Shown: positions 52,901 through 63,281 of the stretch, piece by piece
Layout of the letters: every line of letters begins with the position of its first letter
Position numbering within the stretch: the stretch's first letter is position 1
DNA from: Aliihoeflea sp. 40Bstr573
GTDB taxonomy: Bacteria; Pseudomonadota; Alphaproteobacteria; Rhizobiales; Rhizobiaceae
Length of the DNA stretch: 64,000 nucleotides
Direction: 5' to 3'
Assembly (NCBI RefSeq): GCF_024105655.1
Contig: NZ_JAAAMH010000005.1
Location: 124,001 to 188,000, forward strand
The notes under the pieces: generated by a model
What the model was told of the DNA's origin: nothing
Database searches by the model: none
Seen by the model: the letters and a program-made list of their open reading frames with translations, nothing else
Translations under genes and position numbers: made by a program

Positions 52901-53797
52901 TCAGATGCGCGCCGCTGCACGGCGGCCGCTGATCTCGGCCATGGCAATGCCGCCCATGACGAGGACCATGGCGACGCCGTGGAAATGTTCGAACGCCTCG
53001 CCCAGAATGATGATCGACAGGCCAGTACCGAGGATCGGCACGAGATTGATGAAGAGGCCTGCCCGGTTGGCGCCGATCAGTTCGACGCCGCGCATGAAGA
53101 AGATCTGCGAGAGGAGCGAAGGAAAGAGCGCGGTGTAAGCCACGATCGCCCAGCCTTGCATGTCCGGCAGAACCAGCCGGTCGGTTGCCGCTTCCCAGGC
53201 GACGAAGGGCAGGGAAGCGACCATCGCACCGAACACCATGACGATCATGATGCTTTGCCAATGGATCGCCGGCTTGAAGCGCAGAGCGACCGTATAGAAG
53301 CTGTAGAGCAGCACCGCGACGACCATCAGCGCGTCACCCCGGTTGACGTCGAGTTCGACCAGCCGCGCCAGGTCGCCATGGCTGGCGACGATCGCCACGC
53401 CGACAATGGACAGCACGAAGCCGGCGATCTGCGCCCAGGTCACGCGCATGGCGAAGAGCAGGAAATTCGTTGCCATGATGACCATGGGCATCGCCGCCTG
53501 CTCAATCGAGACGTTGATCGCGGAGGTATGGACAAGCGCGCTGTAGAGCGCCGCATTGAACCAGGCAAAGCCCGATGCGCCGAGGATGAAGAGCAGCGCC
53601 AGCTTGCCGCGCGCCGCCTTCCAGTCCCGCAGCAGCTGTTTCCAGCCGATCAGGCCGATGACGATGAGGCCGACAGCCCAGCGGCTGAAGGTCAGCATCA
53701 TCGGTGAGATGTGGCCGATTGCCAGTTTGCCGGCGATGGCATTGCCCGCCCACATCAGGGCCGTCAGGAAGAGAAGAATATAGGCAGTGCGAACCAT
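52901..53797 (-). CDS. DMT superfamily transporter (EamA)
   Basis: A 298-aa inner-membrane protein with ten predicted helices in two EamA repeats: ALMWAGNAIAGKLAIGHISPMMLTFSRWAVGLIVIGLIGWKQLL ... and YTALFPSLLSQIFFMRGVELIGANRAGLFINLVPILGTGLSIIILGE. It exports or imports small metabolites; the substrate cannot be read from sequence. Single gene, divergent from purA. Confidence 0.92.
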   Translation of the reverse strand: MVRTAYILLFLTALMWAGNAIAGKLAIGHISPMMLTFSRWAVGLIVIGLIGWKQLLRDWKAARGKLALLFILGASGFAWFNAALYSALVHTSAINVSIEQAAMPMVIMATNFLLFAMRVTWAQIAGFVLSIVGVAIVASHGDLARLVELDVNRGDALMVVAVLLYSFYTVALRFKPAIHWQSIMIVMVFGAMVASLPFVAWEAATDRLVLPDMQGWAIVAYTALFPSLLSQIFFMRGVELIGANRAGLFINLVPILGTGLSIIILGEAFEHFHGVAMVLVMGGIAMAEISGRRAAARI

Positions 53798-53994
53798 GGC
53801 GGCCTTCGTCGGCGATTGGCCCTCTGTCTATTCATCGGCCGCCGCAGGGTAAACCGGCCCGCAAACAAATAATGATTGACCCAGAGCCCGAGCTTTCGCA
53901 CGCGAAGGGGTCGCGCATGCCATGATTGCCCGCTATAGAGGCTCTCGTTTTTGAAGGGACCGCGCGTCCCGGTCATAGATGAGGATGGGATTTC

Positions 53995-55293
<1,299 letters not shown>

Positions 55294-55355
55294 TTTCGGG
55301 TCCGCATAGGGACCCTGACTTCCGGCGGCGGAAGCCAGACAAGGCATAGTTTCGC

Positions 55356-56957
55356 ATGGCAGATTTCGTAGCGGTTCTGAAGAAGACGATCGACGGGCTG
55401 AAGGACAATTCTCCGCAGATGCGCGAGAAGGTCTATGACAAGGCGCGGGCGACGATCGAGGCCAAACTCGCCGCACTCAACCCGCCACCCCCGGCAGGGG
55501 TCGTCGAGCGTCAGCGCCAGGCGCTCGAAACGGCGATCGTGCAGGTGCGCGAGGAGTATGCCGCCCCGCCCCCGCCCGCCGCCGATCCGGATTTCGAACA
55601 GGATTTCTCGAACTTCTTCGGCGAAGCGCAGGACGAGGCCCGCGTGCAGGCCCACGAAGAGCCGGCGGGCTATGCCGACGAGCCCTACCAGCCGGTGCCT
55701 TCGCGTCCCGCCGATGAAATCTACGACGAGCCCGTGGCAGGCGACGCGCACAGTGGCGGCGCCGGCGATGCGGGCTATGACGACGATTATGCAGAGCGGC
55801 CTTATTCCGACGCCTATTCCGACGATGCACAGTGGCAGGACGACGCCCAGCGCGACGTTTTCCTTGACGAGGGACATGCCGACCGTCCGGCGCTTCATTC
55901 ACAAGAGTACGAGGACGATGCCGCCGCGGGCCAGCCGCTCTATGCGCCGCGCGTGCCCTCGCGCAAGAAACGCCGTTCTGCGACCGGCCTGATCGCCGCG
56001 CTTCTGGTGCTGGTCGTGGTTGCGGGCGCTGGTTACGGCATCTGGCTCAACCGTGACGATTTTGCCTCGATGTTCGGATCCGCGCCGCAAGAGGTCGCGA
56101 CGGAGCCGGCCGAACCGACCGAGGGCGAAGATGTCGCGTCAGCCCCCGCCGAGACCGCGGCGCCCGACGAGGCCGAGGCGCCCGTCCCGGAGACGGAGAA
56201 GTTCACTCAGCGCCTCTTGCCCGACGGCACAGAGGTCGATGAAGGCGTCGCGGGCGAAGAGCCGACGATCGGCGAGGGCACGTCCGTTGCCGCAGTCACC
56301 CCGCCCGGAGAAGCGCAGGGCGCGACCGCCGCACCGGCCACGGGCGACGATCAGGCCAACGACCAGCCGCAGCTTGCGGTCGGCCAGCGCGCGATCTTCT
56401 ACGAGGAGCGCACGGCCGATGCGGAAGGCTCGGCCGAATCGGGCACGATCTTGTGGTCCCTCGTGCAGGAATCGCCCGGGGGCGACCTCCCGCCCGAGGC
56501 CGCGATCCGCGCCGAGGTCACGATACCCGCGCGCGACCTGCAGCTTCGCATGACGATCCGCCGCAACGGCGACCAGTCGCTGCCGGCGAGCCACATCATC
56601 GAGATGATCTTCCTGACCCCCGACAATTTCGCCGGCGGCACAATCGACAACGTCCTGCGTGTGGCGATGAAGGACACAGAGCAGGCGGCCGGCAATCCGC
56701 TGATCGGCATTCCGGCAAAGATAGCGGATGGGTTCTTCCTGGTGGCGCTTTCCGATTCATCGGCGGAGGTCGAAGCCAACACGACTCTCATGCGCCGGCA
56801 AAACTGGATCGACATTCCGATCACCTACGGATCGGGACGCCGCGCCCTGATGACGATGGAAAAGGGCATTCCCGGCGACCGCGTCTTCCAGGAAGCGCTT
56901 CGCGCATGGGCCGAGCTTGCGCCAATTGCCGAAAAGGGCGAAGGGCAGGCCCAGTAG
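55356..56957 (+). CDS. Hypothetical single-pass membrane protein, disordered acidic N-terminus
   Basis: A 533-aa protein. Residues 1-60 are helical (MADFVAVLKKTIDGLKDNSPQMREKVYDKARATIEAKL). From 70 to 205 the chain is disordered, with Asp/Glu, Tyr and Pro (DDDYAERPYSDAYSDDAQWQDD). One membrane helix (SATGLIAALLVLVVVAGAGYGIWL, about 210-232) leads to an acidic, Pro/Ala-rich linker and a folded C-terminal domain (about 340-520: QRAIFYEERTADAEGSAESGTILWSL ... AEVTIPARDLQLRMTIRRNGDQSLPASHIIEM). Proteins of this layout are conserved between purA and rpoH in Hyphomicrobiales, as far as is recalled. Function unknown. Confidence 0.87.
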   Translation: MADFVAVLKKTIDGLKDNSPQMREKVYDKARATIEAKLAALNPPPPAGVVERQRQALETAIVQVREEYAAPPPPAADPDFEQDFSNFFGEAQDEARVQAHEEPAGYADEPYQPVPSRPADEIYDEPVAGDAHSGGAGDAGYDDDYAERPYSDAYSDDAQWQDDAQRDVFLDEGHADRPALHSQEYEDDAAAGQPLYAPRVPSRKKRRSATGLIAALLVLVVVAGAGYGIWLNRDDFASMFGSAPQEVATEPAEPTEGEDVASAPAETAAPDEAEAPVPETEKFTQRLLPDGTEVDEGVAGEEPTIGEGTSVAAVTPPGEAQGATAAPATGDDQANDQPQLAVGQRAIFYEERTADAEGSAESGTILWSLVQESPGGDLPPEAAIRAEVTIPARDLQLRMTIRRNGDQSLPASHIIEMIFLTPDNFAGGTIDNVLRVAMKDTEQAAGNPLIGIPAKIADGFFLVALSDSSAEVEANTTLMRRQNWIDIPITYGSGRRALMTMEKGIPGDRVFQEALRAWAELAPIAEKGEGQAQ

Positions 56958-56963
56958 ATGCGA

Positions 56964-56990
56964 AAACGCCGGCGCGAAGCCGGCGTTTTC
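56964..56990. terminator. Bidirectional terminator between the membrane-protein gene and rpoH
   Basis: AAAACGCCGGC-GCGAA-GCCGGCGTTTT, an 11-bp perfect stem between convergent genes. Confidence 0.9.
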
Positions 56991-57017
56991 CGTTTCAGAC
57001 GATAGCCTCGACCTGAC

Positions 57018-57926
57018 TTAGCGGGCGTCCGCCTCGATCGTACGCAGCGACTGCGCCTGCCGGCGGGCCGCTGCCTTGACCGCGTCCTGCACCTTCTCGA
57101 AGGCGCGGACCTCGATCTGGCGCACGCGCTCGCGGCTGATGTCGAATTCGCCAGAGAGCTCCTCCAGCGTCATCGGATCCTCCGAAAGGCGGCGCGCTTC
57201 GAAGATGCGCCGTTCGCGCTCGTTGAGGACGTCCATGGCACCGGTCAGCAGCGCGCGACGGCTTTCGAGTTCGTCCTGCTGGACGAGCATCTCTTCCTGG
57301 CTTTCGTGCTCATCGACCAGCCAGTCCTGCCATTCGCCCGATTCACCCTCGGTCGCGCGAATGGGCGCGTTGAGCGATGCGTCGCCAGACAGGCGCCGGT
57401 TCATCGACACGACCTCTTCTTCCGATACGTTCAGGCGGGTCGCGATCTCGGTGATGTGTTCAGGTTTCAGGTCGCCTTCGTCGAGCGCCTGAATCTTGCC
57501 CTTCACCTTGCGCAGGTTGAAGAACAGGCGCTTCTGGTTGGCGGTGGTGCCCATCTTCACGAGGCTCCACGAACGCAGGATATATTCCTGGATCGAGGCC
57601 TTGATCCACCACATCGCATAGGTCGCCAGGCGGAATCCGCGTTCGGGCTCGAACTTCTTGACCGCCTGCATCAAACCTACATTGCCCTCGGAAATCACTT
57701 CGCCGATCGGCAGGCCGTAGCCGCGATAGCCCATCGCGATCTTCGCGACGAGACGCAAATGGCTTGTGACGAGCTTGTGGGCAGCGGCGGTATCCTCATG
57801 CTCGAGATACCGCTTGGCGAGCATGTACTCTTCCTGCGGCTGGAGCATGGGAAAGCGGCGGATTTCCTCAAGGTACCGGGAGAGTCCTCCCTCTCCGCTC
57901 GCAATGCTTGGTAGTGTCTGGGCCAT
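57018..57926 (-). CDS. rpoH: Heat-shock sigma factor RpoH (sigma 32)
   Basis: A 302-aa sigma factor. Region 2: GYRGYGLPIGEVISEGNVGLMQAVKKFEPERGFRLATYAMWWIKASIQEYILRSWSLVK. The RpoH box follows (NQKRLFFNLRKVKGK), and region 4 reads MTLEELSGEFDISRERVRQIEVRAFEKVQDAV. It directs heat-shock and protein-quality genes. The ATG at 57926 gives MAQTLPSIASGEGGLSRYLEEIRRFPML, the usual N-terminus, behind GAGAGGG; the longer frame is not native. Confidence 0.96.
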   Translation of the reverse strand: MAQTLPSIASGEGGLSRYLEEIRRFPMLQPQEEYMLAKRYLEHEDTAAAHKLVTSHLRLVAKIAMGYRGYGLPIGEVISEGNVGLMQAVKKFEPERGFRLATYAMWWIKASIQEYILRSWSLVKMGTTANQKRLFFNLRKVKGKIQALDEGDLKPEHITEIATRLNVSEEEVVSMNRRLSGDASLNAPIRATEGESGEWQDWLVDEHESQEEMLVQQDELESRRALLTGAMDVLNERERRIFEARRLSEDPMTLEELSGEFDISRERVRQIEVRAFEKVQDAVKAAARRQAQSLRTIEADAR

Positions 57927-58101
57927 AAAGCACCCTCTCTCTCGAAACGGCCTGCCCCCGCTGGCGGCGGGCAAGTGGCGCAGCGCCGTGGGCCTGTTGC
58001 GCCATGTGTCCAATATAGGGATCGCGCGAACGAATTGCACGGCGCATTTCGTTCTGAAACATTGCGTCGCCCCGAAGTGAACAATATCACTCAGGATTCG
58101 G

Positions 58102-59142
58102 TCATTCCGATGGCAAACGACGCATTGCCTCGAGAAGTTCCATGAAGTCGGCCGGGTAAGGCGCCTCGAAACGCAGGATGTCATCGGTGCGCGGGTGGCG
58201 AAATTGCAAGAGACGCGCGTGCAGGGCCTGGCGCGGAAAATCGCCGACGAGGTTCTTCATGTCGTCAGGCAGCTTGTTCGCCTTGGTACGGAAGGCGCGC
58301 CCGTAGGTCTGGTCGCCGACCAGCGGGTGTCCGACATGGGCCATGTGGACGCGGATCTGGTGCGTGCGTCCTGTTTCGAGCCGGCATTCGACCAGCGAGG
58401 CGAAGGCGGTCGCGTCGGACCTTGCGCCGAATTTTTCGACGACGCCGTAATGCGTGACGGCATGGCGAGCGTCGGAGCGGCCCGCGGGCACGACCGCGCG
58501 CTTGGTCCGGTCCGTGCCGGAACGGCCGAGCGGCGCGTCGATGATGCCCGCCGGGCGCGGCGGAACGCCCCATACGATTGCGTGGTAGGCGCGTTCGAGG
58601 TCGCCCGTCTGGCCATGATCGGCGAAGGCGTCGGACAGCGCGCGATGTGCCATGTCGTTCTTGGCAACGACGAGGACGCCGCTGGTGTCCTTGTCGAGGC
58701 GGTGGACGATGCCGGGCCGGCGCACGCCGCCTATGCCCGACAGCGACGCGCCGCAATGGTGGATCAATGCGTTGACAAGCGTGCCCGTCCAATTGCCTGC
58801 GCCCGGATGGACGACGAGGCCGGCAGGCTTGTCGATGACGATCAGGTCATCGTCTTCGAAGAGGATCGACAGATCGATCGCCTCGGCCTCGGGCTCTGCC
58901 GGCTCGGGCTCGGGCATGCCCAGCGTGACGAGGGTGCCGGCGACGAGCTTTGCCTTCGGCTCCCCAACGACCTTCCCGTCGATCCTGACGTCGCCGCTGC
59001 GGATCAGCGCCTGCACACGATTTCGCGACAGGTTCGGCGCAGTTCGTGCGGCCAGCCACTGGTCGAGGCGCATGCCTGCGGCATCCTCGCCGACAGCGAA
59101 GGCTTTCAAACCGGCAGTGGCTTCGGTATCAGGGGCGCTCAT
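58102..59142 (-). CDS. rluD: RluA-family (RluD-type) pseudouridine synthase
   Basis: A 346-aa enzyme. An S4 domain (MRLDQWLAARTAPNLSRNRVQALIRSGDVRIDGK) precedes the RluA catalytic domain: IVIDKPAGLVVHPGAGNWTGTLVNALIHH, GIVHRLDKDTSGVLVVAKND with the catalytic aspartate, and TGRTHQIRVHMAHVGHPLVGDQTYG. It pseudouridylates 23S rRNA, probably helix 69. Start at 59142 (MSAPDTEAT). Divergent from the next gene; the two starts are only about 30 bp apart, and promoters overlap. Confidence 0.95.
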   Translation of the reverse strand: MSAPDTEATAGLKAFAVGEDAAGMRLDQWLAARTAPNLSRNRVQALIRSGDVRIDGKVVGEPKAKLVAGTLVTLGMPEPEPAEPEAEAIDLSILFEDDDLIVIDKPAGLVVHPGAGNWTGTLVNALIHHCGASLSGIGGVRRPGIVHRLDKDTSGVLVVAKNDMAHRALSDAFADHGQTGDLERAYHAIVWGVPPRPAGIIDAPLGRSGTDRTKRAVVPAGRSDARHAVTHYGVVEKFGARSDATAFASLVECRLETGRTHQIRVHMAHVGHPLVGDQTYGRAFRTKANKLPDDMKNLVGDFPRQALHARLLQFRHPRTDDILRFEAPYPADFMELLEAMRRLPSE

Positions 59143-59170
59143 CTTAGCAATGACCAATGGACTTCCTGTT

Positions 59171-59560
59171 ATGACCGAGCGCGTACCGCAGCAACTGGAC
59201 CAGGACGAGCCGCTCGATCCGGCCGTCGAAAAGGTGCGCGCCAAGCTGATGCGCTTCGTCGTCATCAATCTGGGAATTCTGTTCCTGGCCCTTATGGCGG
59301 TGGTGGGCGCGCTTGTCTACCGCTCGCTCTCGACCGGATCTTCGCCCGAAGAAGCGTCGTCGTCCGCCTTGCCGCTGCCGCCCGAAGGCAGCACGATCAC
59401 TGGCGAGATCGCCCTTCCGGATGGCGCGAATGTTCTGTCGCAGTCGCTCGCCGACGGGCGGCTGACGCTGCTCGTCGAGACGGGCGGCGCGCGCGAGATC
59501 GTTGTCTACGACATTGGTTCGGCCCGCATCATCGCGCGCTTCGCTCTGGTCGGCGAGTGA
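59171..59560 (+). CDS. Small membrane-anchored hypothetical protein
   Basis: A 129-aa protein with one N-terminal membrane helix (MRFVVINLGILFLALMAVVGALVYRSL, about 26-52) after a short acidic cytosolic part, then a periplasmic domain (GSTITGEIALPDGANVLSQSLADGRLTLLVETGGAREIVVYDIGSARIIARFAL) of beta strands. This gene is widespread beside rluD in rhizobia under the label DUF6476, as far as recalled. An ATG at 59150 is an alternative start. The next gene begins in its stop codon (TGATG). Confidence 0.82.
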   Translation: MTERVPQQLDQDEPLDPAVEKVRAKLMRFVVINLGILFLALMAVVGALVYRSLSTGSSPEEASSSALPLPPEGSTITGEIALPDGANVLSQSLADGRLTLLVETGGAREIVVYDIGSARIIARFALVGE

Positions 59561-59952
59561 TGGCGCAGCGCCTTGCCACCGTGACGCTTGTCGTCGACGA
59601 CTACGACAAGGCCATCGCGCATTATGTGGAAACGATCGGGTTCGCGCTTGTCGATGACGTCTCGCTCGCAGACGGCAAGCGCTGGGTGCGTGTCGGGCCG
59701 GCGGGCGGCGGATGCGCGTTCCTGCTGGCGCAGGCTGAGGATGAATCACAAATGGCCGCGATCGGCAACCAGGCAGGCGGCCGGGTCAGTTTCTTCATCG
59801 AGACGGACGATTTCGACGCCCATCACGCGGCGATGAAGGCGCGCGGCGTCGCGTTTCGCGAGGAGCCACGCACGGAAGCCTACGGCAAGGTCGCGGTCTT
59901 CGCCGATCGCTACGGCAATCTCTTCGACCTCATCGAACCTGCCCGACGCTAG
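59560..59952 (+). CDS. VOC (glyoxalase/bleomycin-resistance fold) protein
   Basis: A 130-aa single-module VOC protein: RLATVTLVVDDYDKAIAHYVETIGFALVDDVSLADGKRWVRVGPAGGGCAFLLAQA ... GRVSFFIETDDFDAHHAAMKARGVAFREEPRTEAYGKVAVFADRYGNLFDLIEP. The metal ligands expected at the strand ends are partly present (E of IEP). Enzyme or binding protein; substrate unknown. Its start overlaps the upstream stop by one base. Confidence 0.9.
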   Translation: MAQRLATVTLVVDDYDKAIAHYVETIGFALVDDVSLADGKRWVRVGPAGGGCAFLLAQAEDESQMAAIGNQAGGRVSFFIETDDFDAHHAAMKARGVAFREEPRTEAYGKVAVFADRYGNLFDLIEPARR

Positions 59953-60020
59953 GTCAGCAAAAAGTCGTCCCGAGCCCGGTTGCCTTCGCGCGGATTCGCT
60001 TCTATATGGGCGGCTTGGAC

Positions 60021-60095
60021 GCTCCCATCGTCTAGCGGTCAGGACGTCGCCCTCTCACGGCGAAAACAGGGGTTCGATTCCCCTTGGGAGTACCA
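60021..60095 (+). tRNA. tRNA-Glu (anticodon CTC)
   Basis: Acceptor GCTCCCA pairs with TGGGAGT; D-arm CGTCTAGCGGTCAGGACG; anticodon stem-loop TCGCC-CTCTCAC-GGCGA with anticodon CTC, codon GAG; T-arm GGGGTTCGATTCCCC; discriminator A and encoded CCA. Confidence 0.97.
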
Positions 60096-60692
60096 TTCTT
60101 TCCTCAGATCAGTCGTTCTTCGTTCGAAGCGCAGGCGTTTCGGCGTGGTCGTGCCGCTTGCTCGCACCTTTGCGCCGCATGAGACAGCCGGTCCGCGGCA
60201 ACCAACTGGTCTTCCGTCAGATTCTCAAGATCGCTTGGATTTCGCCATTCTTGCGAACGAAAAGCCGGCGCTGGAACGCTGTCGCAAGGCAAGCGCGCGG
60301 CTGATTTCTGCCGAAACCGATCAGCCCGAAGCGCTTGCGGAGAAGATTTCCGCGTGGCTCGCTCATCAGCCGGCTCACCAAATCAGCGCAAATCGATGGG
60401 GTATGGCGTGATCGCACCATATGCTCGAACGTGTCGCCATTGAAAGACTACGTGATCGGAGGTTTCGTACTCCGAGTTTTCCGGACGGGAAGTGCCGCCG
60501 CCGACGTTGGACTGGTCTGTCTGTGCCCCAACTAAGGATCGTTCCCTGCAAGACTTGCAGGCGTCGGTAGCGTTTCGGCTTCTAAGGCATGGCCTTTCCG
60601 TCCGGCTTTTTCGTGGCCTTGCAAGGCGGAGTTGCGCACGGCGCAGCCCCGGGTTCCGGTTCATCGAGACGCGTCTTCAAGCCGACATCAAA
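60096..60692. other. Gene-poor region between tRNA-Glu and the pst promoter
   Basis: About 600 bp with no supported gene. One plus frame through the tRNA (to 60411) has a protein-like last 70 codons (LDFAILANEKPALERCRKASARLISAETDQPEALAEKISAWLAHQ), but no start signal, so it may be a decayed fragment. Nothing else stands out before the PHO box. Confidence 0.4.
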
Positions 60693-60710
60693 CTGTCATC
60701 CAACTGTTAC
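60693..60710 (+). promoter_or_regulatory. PHO box before pstS
   Basis: CTGTCAT-CCAA-CTGTTAC matches the PhoB box (two 7-bp direct repeats, 11-bp period) with an exact first half. It lies 75 bp before the pstS ATG. Confidence 0.75.
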
Positions 60711-60784
60711 ATAGGCCCGCTATTGCCACTCCCGTCGCCGACCGCGGCGACAGCAGAAGAGATTTCTGAACAGGAGTGGGCTCC

Positions 60785-61822
60785 ATGAAGACCTTCATTC
60801 TCGCGGCTTCCGCCGCAGCACTCGCCATCGCCGCTTCGGCCGGCATTGCTTCCGCGCAGTCGCGCGACACGATCCAGATCGCCGGCTCTTCCACGGTTCT
60901 CCCCTTCGCGTCGATCGTCGCCGAGGAATTCGGCAACGCATTTCCCGAGTTCAACACCCCAGTCGTCGGATCGGGTGGTTCGGGCGGTGGCCTGCGCCAG
61001 TTTTGCGAAGGCACGGGCGAGAACACCATCGACATCGCCAATTCCTCGCGCCGCATCCGCGCCGGCGAAATCGAGGCCTGCAACGGCAACGGCGTGAACG
61101 ACATCCTCGAAGTCCAGATCGGCTATGACGGCATCGTCTTCGCCGTTTCCGCGGACAGGGAGGACTTCGCGCTCGAGCCGGTCCACGTCTTCAAGGCGAT
61201 CGCCGCGGAAGTCCCGGTCGACGGCGAAATGGTCGCCAACACTTACACCAACTGGAACGAGATCGACCCGTCGCTGCCCGACCAGCCGATCGCCATGGCG
61301 ATTCCCGCTTCCAACCACGGCACCCGCGAAGTGTTCGAGGAACGCGTCCTCGCTGCAGGCTGCGAGGCCGCCGAGCTGCCGGAGATGGAAGAAGAGGCGA
61401 TGGAAGCCGCCTGCACGGCGCTGCGTCAGGACGTCGTCATCGAGATCGCCGGAGACTATACCGAGACGCTCGCACGCCTTCAGTCGAACCGGGATACGGT
61501 TGGCGTCTTTGGCCTGTCCTTCTATGACCAGAACCGCGACACGCTGAAGGTCGCGACGATTTCGGGCGTCACCCCGTCGCTCGAAACCATCGCATCGGGC
61601 GAGTATCCCGTTTCGCGTCCGCTCTACTTCTACGTCAAGGGCGAGCATATCGGCGTCATTCCGGGTCTCGAAGAGTATGTCGCCTTCTTCCTGTCCGACC
61701 AGATGGCCGGCGCAGGCGGCGCGCTCGAGGCCGCCGGCATGATCCCGGCGCCCGCGGAAGAGACGGCCGAGGTCCAGAGCCGCTTCGACGGCAGGGAAGT
61801 ACTCACCGCCGACCAGCTCTAA
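60785..61822 (+). CDS. pstS: Phosphate-binding protein PstS
   Basis: A 345-aa periplasmic protein with signal peptide (KTFILAASAAALAIAASAGIASA). The mature part has the phosphate-binding signatures IQIAGSSTVLPFASIVAEEFG, VVGSGGSGGGLRQFCEGTG and NSSRRIRAGEIEAC. It captures inorganic phosphate for the PstCAB importer. The ATG at 60785 follows AGGAGTGG. A hairpin after the gene probably makes pstS mRNA more abundant than pstC. Confidence 0.95.
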   Translation: MKTFILAASAAALAIAASAGIASAQSRDTIQIAGSSTVLPFASIVAEEFGNAFPEFNTPVVGSGGSGGGLRQFCEGTGENTIDIANSSRRIRAGEIEACNGNGVNDILEVQIGYDGIVFAVSADREDFALEPVHVFKAIAAEVPVDGEMVANTYTNWNEIDPSLPDQPIAMAIPASNHGTREVFEERVLAAGCEAAELPEMEEEAMEAACTALRQDVVIEIAGDYTETLARLQSNRDTVGVFGLSFYDQNRDTLKVATISGVTPSLETIASGEYPVSRPLYFYVKGEHIGVIPGLEEYVAFFLSDQMAGAGGALEAAGMIPAPAEETAEVQSRFDGREVLTADQL

Positions 61823-61840
61823 GCTGCGCGCCTCAATCTG

Positions 61841-61866
61841 GAAGAGGCCCGTTTGCGGGCCTCTTC
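61841..61866 (+). terminator. Hairpin between pstS and pstC (attenuator)
   Basis: GAAGAGGCCCG-TTTG-CGGGCCTCTTC, an 11-bp perfect stem with 4-nt loop; a T-run (ATTTTT) follows 7 nt later. Probably a partial terminator or 3'-stabilizing element of pstS mRNA. Confidence 0.7.
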
Positions 61867-61905
61867 CTCGCATTTTTCGACACTGCTCATGATGAGCGGA
61901 GATGC

Positions 61906-63279
61906 ATGATGAACTCGCTCACCATTGCCGCATTGCTGCTGGTGTTTTTGGGGTTGGCCTATCAGCAGGGTTGGTCGCTGAGCCGCCGGCTGGCAACGCC
62001 GCAGGGCAGCCTGCATTCGCGCCCGGTCTATCACGGCTCGTTGGTTGCCATCTGGACGCTCGCCCCGGCACTTCTGGTCCTGGCGCTCTGGGCACTGTTC
62101 GGCAGCACGGCCTCGCGCGCGTTCATCATTGCCAACCTGCCGGCAGAAATTGTCGATCAGGGCGGGCCGGCGCTCCAGTCGGCTATCCAGCGTGTTCGCC
62201 AGATCGCATCCGGCTTCGGCGTCGCTGGCGACGCTCAGCCGTACGAAGCGGCTGCGGGGCAGGCGCTGCGCCAGTTTCAGGTGATCACCTCCGCAACCGT
62301 CCTGGCCGCCATCACGGCCTTTGCCGCGGTGTCGCTCTATTTCGCCCGCCGGCGCGTGGCGCCAGAGCTGCGCGCGCGCAACGAGGTCGAGCGACTGGTC
62401 AGCTACCTGCTCCTCGCCTGCTCGGCCGTCGCCGTCCTGACCACGCTCGGCATCGTCCTTTCGCTGGTCTTCGAGGCCGCGCGATTCTTCACCTTCGTCA
62501 GTCCGGTCGACTTCTTCTTCGGCACGGTCTGGAACCCGCGCTTTTCGACCACCGGCTCCGGCAGCGGCGAGTACGGCCTGCTCCCTCTCTTGTGGGGCAC
62601 CGTCATGGTCGCGGCGATTGCCATGTTCGTCGCGCTGCCGATCGGCCTGATGACCGCGATCTATCTGTCGCAATATGCAAGGCCGCGCGTGCGCAACGTC
62701 GTCAAGCCGGTGATCGAGATTCTCGCGGGAATCCCGACCATCGTCTACGGCTTCTTCGCGCTGGTCACTGTGGGCCCGTTCCTCGCCTCGGCCGGCGCTG
62801 CGGTCGGCATCGACATCCGCGCCACCTCGGCGCTGACGGCGGGCATCGTGATGGGGATCATGATCATTCCCTTCATCTCCTCGCTTTCCGACGACATTCT
62901 TCGCCAGGTTCCGCGCGCCATGATCGACGGCTCGATCGGGCTCGGCGCGACGCGGTCGGAGACCATCAAGCGCGTCGTCCTGCCCGCCGCGCTGCCCGGC
63001 ATCGTCGGCGCGTTCCTGCTGGCGGTCAGCCGCGCGATCGGCGAGACGATGATCGTGGTCCTCGCGGCCGGCAACAGCCCGTTCCTGCGCGCCAATCCGG
63101 GCGAGCCGATCTCGACGGTAACGGTGACGATCGTCAATCAGCTTACCGGCGACCAGGATTTCGCCTCGCCGCAGTCGCTCGTCGCCTTCGCGCTCGGTCT
63201 GACGCTTTTCGTCATGACCCTCTTCCTCAACATGGCCGCGCTCTACATCGTCCGCCGCTTCCGGGAGCAGTACGAATAG
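61906..63279 (+). CDS. pstC: Phosphate ABC transporter permease PstC
   Basis: A 457-aa inner-membrane protein, longer than E. coli PstC (about 320 aa) because of an N-terminal extension with extra helices (NSLTIAALLLVFLGLAYQQGWSL ... VYHGSLVAIWTLAPALLVLALWALFG). The transport core follows: PLLWGTVMVAAIAMFVALPIGLMTAIYLSQYARPRVRN, IPTIVYGFFALVTVGPFL and the coupling loop DGSIGLGATRSETIKRVVLPAALPGIVGAFLLAVSRAIGETM. The extended form is usual in Alphaproteobacteria. Two adjacent ATGs are possible. It overlaps nothing and is 2 nt from pstA. Confidence 0.93.
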   Translation: MMNSLTIAALLLVFLGLAYQQGWSLSRRLATPQGSLHSRPVYHGSLVAIWTLAPALLVLALWALFGSTASRAFIIANLPAEIVDQGGPALQSAIQRVRQIASGFGVAGDAQPYEAAAGQALRQFQVITSATVLAAITAFAAVSLYFARRRVAPELRARNEVERLVSYLLLACSAVAVLTTLGIVLSLVFEAARFFTFVSPVDFFFGTVWNPRFSTTGSGSGEYGLLPLLWGTVMVAAIAMFVALPIGLMTAIYLSQYARPRVRNVVKPVIEILAGIPTIVYGFFALVTVGPFLASAGAAVGIDIRATSALTAGIVMGIMIIPFISSLSDDILRQVPRAMIDGSIGLGATRSETIKRVVLPAALPGIVGAFLLAVSRAIGETMIVVLAAGNSPFLRANPGEPISTVTVTIVNQLTGDQDFASPQSLVAFALGLTLFVMTLFLNMAALYIVRRFREQYE

Positions 63280-63281
63280 CC

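Noticed and set aside
55299-55316. GGGTCC-N6-GGACCC after purA
   Set aside because: A short stem with no T-run, not enough for a terminator call.
59980-60411. Plus-strand frame through tRNA-Glu
   Set aside because: Its first third is the tRNA gene itself and no start signal exists; only the last 70 codons look protein-like.
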